Source of the DNA: DYTO01 sp040757795
GTDB lineage: Archaea > Hadarchaeota > Hadarchaeia > Hadarchaeales > Hadarchaeaceae
Assembly (NCBI GenBank): GCA_040757795.1
Contig: JBFLWG010000052.1
Coordinates: 1 to 6,820, forward strand
Reading direction: 5' to 3'
DNA: 6,820 bases
Numbering within the stretch: the first letter of the stretch is position 1; every line of letters starts with the position of its first letter. A program made the position numbers and the translations under genes. This document shows, piece after piece, positions 1 to 5,614 of the stretch. The notes below the pieces were generated by a model. That model saw only the letters and a list, made by a program, of their open reading frames with translations. It did not search any database and was not told where the DNA came from.

Positions 1-569
1 TACTGCGGCAGAACCCCGTGTTCGTCCTTGTCCTAGGGCTCTGCCCAGTGCTCGCCATCACAACGAGGGTTGAAAATGCAATAGGGATGACGGCGGCTTT
101 TACTTTTGTTATCCTGGGCTCGAACCTCCTTATTTCAACCCTGAAAAAGTTCATCCCACATCAAGTGAGAATCCCCACATACATCGTGATAATCGCCAGT
201 TTTGTAACCATAATAGAGTTCATACTACACGCATTTGCCGTGAACATTTACACTCAGTTGGGAGTCTTTCTCCCCCTGATCACCGTTAACTGCATAGTCC
301 TCGGAAGGGCTGAGGCCTTTGCATCCAAACATCCTGTCAGGGATTCAATCATGGACACTGCCGGGATGAGCGTTGGGTTTGGCCTGGCCGTCATAACAAT
401 ATCCGCCATAAGGGAGTTATTCGGAACTGGGAAAATTGTGCTCTTTGGTTACCAAATCACCCCGACGGTGCTCTCATCTCCCGTTGGAGGGATGGTGTTG
501 CCGATGGGAGCATTTTTAACAATCGGAATACTGCTAGCCGTCTTCCGGAAGACCGGGGTGCTAAAATGA
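1..569 (+). CDS. rnfE: Rnf complex membrane subunit RnfE (5' end cut by window)
   Basis: RnfE is an integral membrane subunit of the Rnf ferredoxin-linked ion-translocating complex. With RnfA it forms a pseudo-symmetric pair that holds a [2Fe-2S] cluster in the membrane. The reading frame is open to the window edge: codons from position 3 read LRQNPVFVLVLGLCP, which matches the family's N-terminal NPVFVLVLGLCP block, so the GTG at 18 is an internal valine and perhaps only about ten residues are missing. Of 188 visible residues, Cys14 (GLCPVLAITT) and Cys97 (LITVNCIVLGRAEAFAS) are the conserved half-repeat cysteines that ligate the cluster. About six hydrophobic helices are visible. It ends in an ATGA overlap with rnfA (566-569), which indicates translational coupling. 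NqrD of the Na+-NQR complex is the close paralogue; the neighbouring ferredoxin-rich RnfB settles the choice for Rnf. Confidence 0.94.
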   Translation, partial: LRQNPVFVLVLGLCPVLAITTRVENAIGMTAAFTFVILGSNLLISTLKKFIPHQVRIPTYIVIIASFVTIIEFILHAFAVNIYTQLGVFLPLITVNCIVLGRAEAFASKHPVRDSIMDTAGMSVGFGLAVITISAIRELFGTGKIVLFGYQITPTVLSSPVGGMVLPMGAFLTIGILLAVFRKTGVLK

Positions 570-1150
570 GTGAAAATCTACTGGCCATCGCCATCTCTGC
601 TGCGCTGATAAACAACATCATTCTAACAAGGTTCCTAGGCCTCTGCTCGTTTTTCGGCGTCTCGACCAAGCTGAGGAACTCGATGATGATGGGGCTGGCC
701 GTGACGTTTGTCATGGTTTCTTCATCCATGATTACTTGGGCAATTTACCAGCTCATTCTAGTCCCCCTTCAGATACAGTACCTGCGGCTGGTGGTCTTCA
801 TTCTGGTGATAGCATCCTTCGTCCAGCTGCTTGAGATGGTTATAACAAAAGTTTCTCCGGCCCTCCACAAGGGCTTTGGGATTTACCTGCCGCTGATCAC
901 TGTAAACTGCGCCATTCTCGGAATCACGCTGATAAATGTTGAGGTTGAAATGTACTCATTTCTGGGTTCAACAGTGAGCGCTGTGGCCACCGGGCTCGGA
1001 TATTCCCTCGCCATCCTTCTTATGGCTAGCATAAGAACGCGGCTGGAGCTTTACGAACAACCGAAATCTTTTCATAACCTCCCGATAGCATTTATAGTGG
1101 CGGCCATCTTGGCCATGGCTTTCCAAGGGTTCAGTGGGATGGGAAGATGA
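566..1150 (+). CDS. rnfA: Rnf complex membrane subunit RnfA
   Basis: RnfA is the membrane partner of RnfE in the Rnf complex, and the two share one intramembrane [2Fe-2S] cluster. The 194-residue length is normal for the family. The signatures are NNIILTRFLGLCSFFGVS at the N-terminus (Cys27) and LPLITVNCAILG in the middle (Cys115), the two expected cluster ligands. The rest is about six hydrophobic helices. The usual proline after the first cysteine (CPF) is serine here (CSF), a mild departure recalled from family knowledge. The ATG at 566 overlaps the rnfE stop as ATGA and follows a GGGGTG Shine-Dalgarno-like stretch at 555-560, which supports this start. The gene ends in a second ATGA overlap with rnfB. 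The paralogue NqrE is the only realistic alternative, and the operon context argues against it. Confidence 0.97.
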   Translation: MSENLLAIAISAALINNIILTRFLGLCSFFGVSTKLRNSMMMGLAVTFVMVSSSMITWAIYQLILVPLQIQYLRLVVFILVIASFVQLLEMVITKVSPALHKGFGIYLPLITVNCAILGITLINVEVEMYSFLGSTVSAVATGLGYSLAILLMASIRTRLELYEQPKSFHNLPIAFIVAAILAMAFQGFSGMGR

Positions 1151-1977
1151 TTGCGGAAGTTGCCGTGCTGGGCGGACTTGGCTTCGTGTTTGCGGTGGGG
1201 TTAGCCATCGCCTCAAAAAAGCTGGAGGTAAAGGTCGACGAGAAGCTGAGCAAGGTGAAAGAGCTGCTCCCTGGAAGGAACTGTGGCGCCTGCGGGTTTG
1301 CCAGCTGCGACGAGTATGCTGAAGCACTGGTCAACGACCCCTCGCTGATCAAGGGGTGCAGGCTTGTGGCCGACGAGGAGAGGGAAAAAATCGCGGAGGT
1401 GGTGGGTTCTGAAAACGAGAAAGTTGACCACCACTGCGCCGCGCCGCTCTGCAGGGACGGCTCGGAGCTGAAGTTTGAATATCAAGGGATTGAAAGCTGC
1501 GCTGTTGCTGCAGGAGTGGGCGGAGGATTTCTGGAGTGCAAGTACGGGTGCCTCGGCTTTGGGGACTGTGTTGAAGCATGCCCGTTTGGCGCAATCAAGA
1601 TGGTGAACGGCCTCCCGCAGATAGACGACGAGAAGTGCACGGGCTGCGGCCTCTGCGTGAAAGAGTGCCCGAGGCATGTCATCGCGCTTCTGCCACGCAG
1701 CGCGAAGCTCGTGGTCAGGTGTCACTCGCCGGAGCCCGCGAAGGTGGTGGCGAAGGCGTGCAAGAACGGGTGCTTCACCTGCAACATCTGCGAGCGGACG
1801 TGCCCTGTCCACGCGATAAAGATGGAGAATAACCTCCCGGTGATTGACCAGGCGGCCTGCACGTCATGCGGGACATGCGTGGAGAAGTGCCCGAGACACG
1901 TCCTGGAGCTGGTGAAATTTGGCGAAGCCAGCGCTCCCAGCCTATCACCCGCTGCCGGTTGCCACACTTGCCACTAA
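1147..1977 (+). CDS. rnfB: Rnf complex iron-sulfur subunit RnfB (polyferredoxin)
   Basis: RnfB is the cytoplasm-facing iron-sulfur subunit that exchanges electrons with soluble ferredoxin and passes them into the membrane part of Rnf. The 276 residues start with one membrane helix (about 4-23). Next comes the RnfB-type cluster domain with Cys46, 49, 54 and 71 (NCGACGFASC...C). The C-terminal half is polyferredoxin-like: Cys131/135/141/145, Cys164/167/170/174 (CTGCGLCVKECP), Cys205/209/212/215/219 and Cys238/241/244/248 (CTSCGTCVEKCP). Additional Cys97, 102 and 118 match positions recalled from the clostridial-type RnfB. The start overlaps the rnfA stop as ATGA. An oddity is the last five residues, CHTCH, a CxxCH pattern placed after a Ser/Ala/Pro-rich linker. 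The 3' end overlaps the convergent ApbE fusion gene by 33 bp. Confidence 0.97.
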   Translation: MIAEVAVLGGLGFVFAVGLAIASKKLEVKVDEKLSKVKELLPGRNCGACGFASCDEYAEALVNDPSLIKGCRLVADEEREKIAEVVGSENEKVDHHCAAPLCRDGSELKFEYQGIESCAVAAGVGGGFLECKYGCLGFGDCVEACPFGAIKMVNGLPQIDDEKCTGCGLCVKECPRHVIALLPRSAKLVVRCHSPEPAKVVAKACKNGCFTCNICERTCPVHAIKMENNLPVIDQAACTSCGTCVEKCPRHVLELVKFGEASAPSLSPAAGCHTCH

Positions 1978-4113
1978 AAGCGCGTAATCCCAAGCGCCAG
2001 TTCTAACAATTTCCCCTTCGGCCGAGACTATGAGCCCCTTCAGCCCCATGTTGTCAAGAAGCGCCTTTCCTTCCACCGGGCCCAGTACAAAAGCGGCGGT
2101 GCTCAAGGCGTCCGCCCTGACAGAATTCTCAGCTATCACAGTCACGCTGATGCTGTTGTCTGCCGACATTCCCGTCCTTGGGTCGATAATGTGGTGGATC
2201 CTGGTGCTCCCCAGGAAATAGAACCTGCGGTAGTCGCCGGAGGTGGATATCGCGAAGTTCTCAAGATCAAGCACCCCCAAGTATTCCCAGTCGGCCCTCG
2301 GGTGTTGTATGGCTATCTTCCAGGTCCTCGGGCCAAACCCCTGGATTTCGCCGCCAATCGCCACAAGCCCATTCTCCACCCCCGCCTGACGGAGGATGTC
2401 GGCGGCCCTGTCCACGGCGTACCCTTTTGCTATGCCCCCGAGAGTGGCCTTCATGCCGGGAGTCTGGAACTTGACCATCCCGCTGTCGCCGTCTGTCAAA
2501 AGGTTCTCCCAGCCGACAAGCGCCATGGCGCTCTGTAACTCGGATGGCTCCGGCTCCCGCCCCGTGGTTTTCACCTTCTCCATCCAAAGCTCGACCAGGG
2601 GCTCGACGGTCGGGTCAAAGGCACCGCCTGAAATGCCTGAAGCCCATTTTGCCCTATTAATTGTGGTCATTACATCTTGGGAAACATTCACCCACTCAGT
2701 GCCGCTGTTGTTCAAAACATAGATTTCGCTTGCTGGATTGGTGGTGGACATCAGCCCATCAAGCCTGTTTATCTCGTCGAACGCCGCCCTGACTGCGATG
2801 GTTGCTTTTTCGGTGTTTTCATCCTCCGCCATCACCGTGACAGTTGTGCTCATGGCTACCCCGGTCCCCTGCACGCTGCTCCCGTTGATTTCTATCGTTG
2901 GGGATCTGGCCTCCACAGAGCCCAGAAGGCCGGCTGTTACGAGCCCCATCGCGATCAAGCCGCCGGCCAGCTTTCCGACTGACCCGCGACTGATAAGCTT
3001 TGGTATGAAGAAAAGGCCCGATAGCATTGCGACGTGAAGCATGAGAAGCGTGACGGCCAGGCCGAGAAGGCCGAGGTGCCTCCCGAGCGCAGCTATCCCA
3101 GCGACGCCGACGCCGATGGCCAGTAGGCGGGAGCCGAGCACCACCCCGGTGTTTTCCTTTGAATACATCTCGGAGCTTTTTATCACGACAGCGGTGGCAG
3201 GCACAATAGCTAGCGCCATCAGCTGAACCGCTATAATCCCTTCAGTGAAGCCCGGGAACGCCAGAGGAATCAGCACTGGAGTCAAAAAAAACACCGCGGC
3301 CGCAAGAACAAGCGAAAAGATGATGCCAACGCGCTCAACTCTCCTTGTGTCCGCCCCCGCCGATCTCTCGGGCAAAAGGTAGAAGAACAGTATCTGAGGG
3401 AGGGCACCTAGCAGAACAAAAATTCTGTAAGCAAAGTTGTAGTACCCCAAAAGCGCCATCCCGAAAAGTGAGCCTATCAGAATTTTGTCAAGGAAATTCA
3501 CCGCGGCTCCGCCCACGTCTGCACCCCAGGCTCCGTAAATGAACCCGCGCTTCTCCCCGACCTTTCCAAAGCTGGGCCGAAGGTGCCTGAGGACACCGAC
3601 GCCGAAGACCAAGTAAACAACCGCCATACCCACCAGTATCCAGCCCGTCGCGCCGAAGACCAAGTAAAACAAGAGCGGAAGGAAAAGAGACAATATCCTG
3701 GCACCGACCCACAACCACATGTATCTCCTGTAGTCCCGCTTGGCAAGCTCTAGGTGGATCGCCATGGAAAAAATGCTCAGACCCACCACAAGGAGACCTG
3801 AGGGCAGCCCTAAAGCAAGAGCCGTCAGAGCGCCGGCCATGACGCTCAAAAACAAGACGAGGGAGACGAAGCTGCCCAAGAGCTCTTGACTTTTTTCTTT
3901 CTGGAAGTAGGTCACGATGGTCTTTCCGAGGCCGACAGAACAGATGACTGAAATTATTGTGGCGATTGAAACAAGCCAACTCAAGTAGCCGTATGATACC
4001 GGGTGGATGACTGCGGCCAGCACCAGCCAGAAGATGGCTCCGAGTAGTGTTGCCGAAAGCTGTGCAATTGAAACCTGCGCAAGCCCCCGTCGACTTTCAG
4101 GTGCCGGCTCCAT
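1945..4113 (-). CDS. MOP-superfamily flippase fused to ApbE-type FAD:protein FMN transferase
   Basis: One uninterrupted 722-residue frame holds two modules. Residues 1 to about 376 form a polysaccharide-flippase-like (Wzx/PST, MOP superfamily) transporter with about 12 hydrophobic helices; FLDKILIGSLFGMALLGYYNFAYR-type sequence (around 207-230) is typical of the family. A basic loop (PKLISRGSVGK) and a 13th helix (about 382-401) lead into a complete ApbE domain (about 414-722), which attaches FMN from FAD to threonine of target proteins. ApbE motifs visible are GGAFDPTVEPLVELW (496-510), GGIAKGYAVDRA (559-570), AIGGEIQGFG (585-594), STSGDYRRF (623-631), HHIIDPRTG (640-648) and ADALSTA (667-673, metal and active-site Asp668/Thr672). 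I chose the ATG at 4113: it lies 16 bp after the ZIP stop behind GAGG at 4121-4124. A TTG at 4146 would add 11 residues. With the N-terminus inside and 13 helices, ApbE would face outside, where it works in bacteria. Likely targets are RnfG and RnfD. The transported substrate is unknown; FAD is a hypothesis. Confidence 0.86.
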   Translation of the reverse strand: MEPAPESRRGLAQVSIAQLSATLLGAIFWLVLAAVIHPVSYGYLSWLVSIATIISVICSVGLGKTIVTYFQKEKSQELLGSFVSLVLFLSVMAGALTALALGLPSGLLVVGLSIFSMAIHLELAKRDYRRYMWLWVGARILSLFLPLLFYLVFGATGWILVGMAVVYLVFGVGVLRHLRPSFGKVGEKRGFIYGAWGADVGGAAVNFLDKILIGSLFGMALLGYYNFAYRIFVLLGALPQILFFYLLPERSAGADTRRVERVGIIFSLVLAAAVFFLTPVLIPLAFPGFTEGIIAVQLMALAIVPATAVVIKSSEMYSKENTGVVLGSRLLAIGVGVAGIAALGRHLGLLGLAVTLLMLHVAMLSGLFFIPKLISRGSVGKLAGGLIAMGLVTAGLLGSVEARSPTIEINGSSVQGTGVAMSTTVTVMAEDENTEKATIAVRAAFDEINRLDGLMSTTNPASEIYVLNNSGTEWVNVSQDVMTTINRAKWASGISGGAFDPTVEPLVELWMEKVKTTGREPEPSELQSAMALVGWENLLTDGDSGMVKFQTPGMKATLGGIAKGYAVDRAADILRQAGVENGLVAIGGEIQGFGPRTWKIAIQHPRADWEYLGVLDLENFAISTSGDYRRFYFLGSTRIHHIIDPRTGMSADNSISVTVIAENSVRADALSTAAFVLGPVEGKALLDNMGLKGLIVSAEGEIVRTGAWDYALLVASVATGSG
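3600..3668. repeat. In-frame 18-bp direct repeat within the flippase domain
   Basis: The 18-bp sequence CGCCGAAGACCAAGTAAA occurs at 3600-3617 and again at 3651-3668, offset by 51 bp, exactly 17 codons. On the minus strand both copies encode YLVFG, once at the end of helix 5 and once in helix 6 of the flippase module. It may be a small internal duplication or codon coincidence; nothing suggests a function in DNA. Confidence 0.5.
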
Positions 4114-4129
4114 CCAACCGCCTCGGAGC

Positions 4130-4876
4130 TCACTCCGCAACGACAAATTTCAACGCGAACAACAGGATTACCCCCAACAGGAACGCCAAGAAAGCCGTCA
4201 CAGTCTTCGTTTCATGCTGCTTGTGCATCTCTGGGACAAGGTTGGATGCCGCGATGTAGAGGAAACTCCCTGCAGCAAAAGATAGAAGAAGTGGAACAAA
4301 GCCGCCAAAGTAAGGTATGAAGAAAAACCCTACTATGCCTCCAGCGACGGCCGTGAGCGCTGTCGCAAAATTCATCAGAAGGGCCTTCCGCGGCTTCAGG
4401 CCCCCGTAGACTATCACTCCAAAGTCTCCAAGCTCCTGCGGGATTTCATGGATGGCGACCGCAAAAGTTGTTACCACCCCAATGCCAATGCCTGCTAAAA
4501 AGCTGGCAGCTATCGCAAGCCCGTCAATGAAGTTGTGGACGCCGTCTCCGACGAGGTTGAGGTACGCGAATGTGTGGATGGGGCACTTTCGCTCGCGGCA
4601 GCGGCGCCATACCAGCCTTTCCATGACAAAGAAGACGGCGAAACCTACTATCACGACTATAAACACAGTGTTTGTTCCGCCTGACATCGGATTTCCAAGG
4701 GCTTCGGGTATTAAATGCAAAAAAGCGCCACCCATCAAGGTGCCCGCGGCAAGTCCCAAAAGAGCGTGCAAAAGTTTGTCCAGCAGGCTTTCTGAAACCA
4801 CCAGAGTAAGCGCTCCCATGAAAGACACCAAGCTGACTCCTGTTGTCCCGGCCAATATCCACAACAACTCGCTCAT
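4130..4876 (-). CDS. ZIP-family divalent metal transporter
   Basis: This is a ZIP (ZRT/IRT-like) transporter that would bring divalent cations such as Zn2+, Fe2+ or Mn2+ into the cytoplasm. The 248 residues show eight hydrophobic helices. Helix 4 carries DGVHNFIDGLAIAASF (His114, Asn115, Asp118) and helix 5 carries AIHEIPQELGDF (His143, Glu144, Gln147, Glu148), which together make up the family's metal site. HEIPQELGD resembles the LIV-1 subgroup signature HExPHExGD with glutamine in place of the second histidine. HLIPEAL (54-60) and NLVPEM (212-217) are further family blocks. The loop between helices 3 and 4 is not the usual histidine-rich stretch but a short RRCRERKCPIH segment. The ATG at 4876 fits a leaderless transcript from the TATA-like box at 4898-4905. 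The flippase-ApbE gene follows 16 bp downstream, so co-transcription is likely. The actual metal cannot be told from sequence. Confidence 0.94.
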   Translation of the reverse strand: MSELLWILAGTTGVSLVSFMGALTLVVSESLLDKLLHALLGLAAGTLMGGAFLHLIPEALGNPMSGGTNTVFIVVIVGFAVFFVMERLVWRRCRERKCPIHTFAYLNLVGDGVHNFIDGLAIAASFLAGIGIGVVTTFAVAIHEIPQELGDFGVIVYGGLKPRKALLMNFATALTAVAGGIVGFFFIPYFGGFVPLLLSFAAGSFLYIAASNLVPEMHKQHETKTVTAFLAFLLGVILLFALKFVVAE

Positions 4877-4897
4877 TGCATCAGACTATGCGCGCCA

Positions 4898-4905
4898 TTT
4901 TAAAA
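4898..4905. promoter_or_regulatory. Palindromic TATA-like box between divergent genes
   Basis: TTTTAAAA lies in the 59-bp gap between the ZIP gene (minus) and the FTR gene (plus). Its centre is about 25.5 bp from the ZIP ATG, which is where an archaeal TATA box would put transcription start at the first codon (leaderless). It is about 34.5 bp from the FTR ATG at 4936, allowing a leader of roughly 8-10 nt. The sequence is self-complementary, so TBP could bind in either direction. I see no clear BRE on either side. No convincing second box is present in the gap. Confidence 0.55.
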
Positions 4906-4935
4906 GCTTGCAAAATGACGTTGAACTGTGCAACC

Positions 4936-5202
4936 ATGGATGAAGCTGAATTGAAGGCGATTATGGAAAAATATGCAAAGTCCCAGGGGCTTGCGCTTAA
5001 CCCTGATAAAGAGGTCGCCGGCGCGGTAATCAAGGGACTTTTGGAGAATGCCAAGAAGTACGGCTTCCGGTACTGCCCGTGCAGGCCCCTTGCCGGCGAC
5101 AGGAAGGCTGACGCTCCAAAAATCTGCCCCTGCGCCTGGCACAAAGATGAAATCGGAAAGATGGGGCACTGCCACTGCTGGCTTTTTGTGAAGGGAAAAT
5201 GA
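4936..5202 (+). CDS. Ferredoxin:thioredoxin reductase, catalytic (beta) subunit
   Basis: This protein reduces thioredoxin or related disulfides using electrons from ferredoxin, through a [4Fe-4S] cluster next to a redox-active disulfide. The 88 residues contain the three signature pairs: CPC(R) at 47-49, CPC at 64-66 and CHC at 79-81, with the G-x-C-H-C-W-L-F ending typical of the family. By analogy with the plant enzyme, Cys47, 64, 66 and 79 would hold the cluster, Cys49 and Cys81 would form the disulfide, and His80 is the conserved histidine between them. No gene for the variable (alpha) subunit is seen, as expected for non-photosynthetic archaeal versions. I chose ATG 4936 because MDEAELKAIMEKYAKSQGL matches the family N-terminus and the in-frame ATG at 4915 sits too close to the TATA-like box. 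Thioredoxin follows after 13 bp, so enzyme and substrate are probably co-expressed. Confidence 0.94.
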   Translation: MDEAELKAIMEKYAKSQGLALNPDKEVAGAVIKGLLENAKKYGFRYCPCRPLAGDRKADAPKICPCAWHKDEIGKMGHCHCWLFVKGK

Positions 5203-5215
5203 GAAATGTGATGAA

Positions 5216-5596
5216 ATGGATAAAGAATTGGAGGAAATACGAATGAAAAAGATGAAGGCGCTGGAGAAAAAGCAATTCGGCAAGCCGGTGGAGGTCACTG
5301 ACAACACTTTTGACGAGCTCGTCGGCTCAAACCCCGCGGTGGTTGTGGACTTCTGGGCCGAGTGGTGCGCGCCGTGCCGCCTCATGGGGCCTGTGATAGA
5401 GGAGCTCGCGAAAAAATACTCTGGGAAGATTGTCTTCGGGAAGCTGAACGTGGACAAGAATTCTGAAACACCACCCAAGCACAACATAGCCGCAATCCCA
5501 ACGCTATTGTTTTTCAAAAACGGGAGGGTTGTGGACCAAGTTGTAGGCTTCGTGCCCAGCCCCCAGCTCGACAAGAAGCTGCTGAATATTCTGTAA
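5216..5596 (+). CDS. trxA: Thioredoxin
   Basis: This is a cytoplasmic thioredoxin of 126 residues. The fold's key parts are present: FDELV...AVVVDFWAEWCAPCR with active-site Cys51 and Cys54 (WCAPC), the conserved Lys/Asp-containing LNVDKNSE strand region near 78-84, and the cis-proline Pro95 in AAIPTLLFF. An N-terminal extension of about 20 charged residues (MDKELEEIRMKKMKALEKKQ) precedes the domain; it resembles leader segments I recall from other archaeal thioredoxins and also the start of PDCD5-like proteins. Two starts are possible: ATG 5216, preceded by GTGAT at 5208-5212, or ATG 5243, preceded by a much better GGAGGA at 5230-5235. I kept 5216 because the extra residues look conserved. 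Its place directly after the FTR catalytic subunit makes it the likely electron acceptor of that enzyme. Confidence 0.94.
   Translation: MDKELEEIRMKKMKALEKKQFGKPVEVTDNTFDELVGSNPAVVVDFWAEWCAPCRLMGPVIEELAKKYSGKIVFGKLNVDKNSETPPKHNIAAIPTLLFFKNGRVVDQVVGFVPSPQLDKKLLNIL
5230..5235 (+). promoter_or_regulatory. Strong internal Shine-Dalgarno (GGAGGA) within trx 5' end
   Basis: GGAGGA ends 7 nt before the in-frame ATG at 5243. It is the best ribosome-binding sequence near this gene and could give a thioredoxin nine residues shorter than the 5216 start. It also encodes Leu-Glu-Glu codons of the charged N-terminal extension, so the match may be coincidental. Confidence 0.4.
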
Positions 5597-5614
5597 TGCC
5601 GCGCCAGGCAGAGC

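Noticed and set aside
18..20. GTG at 18 as the rnfE start
   Set aside because: The family motif NPVFVLVLGLCP begins upstream of it and is read in frame from position 3, so the true start lies before the window.
1213..1812. Minus-strand open frame of 199 codons within rnfB
   Set aside because: It lies fully inside rnfB, whose cysteine motifs are unmistakable. The translation is Arg/Ala/His-rich with no recognisable domain.
2874..2949. Possibility that ApbE is a separate gene starting inside the flippase (ATG 2949)
   Set aside because: The frame is continuous, the start would leave only half of the hydrophobic segment as export signal, and no good Shine-Dalgarno precedes it. I keep the fusion, but note that only protein data would settle it.
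3600..3668. 18-bp direct repeat as a possible operator or recombination site
   Set aside because: Both copies lie in frame inside membrane helices of the flippase and encode the same YLVFG. A coding explanation is enough.
4843..4935. Earlier in-frame starts for the FTR gene
   Set aside because: They would place the coding sequence across the TATA-like box and into the ZIP gene. The MDEAEL start at 4936 fits the family.
4452..4943. Plus-strand open frame of 163 codons opposite the ZIP gene
   Set aside because: It is the shadow of a well-supported ZIP transporter, with low-complexity Lys/Pro/Thr/Ser content and no family match.
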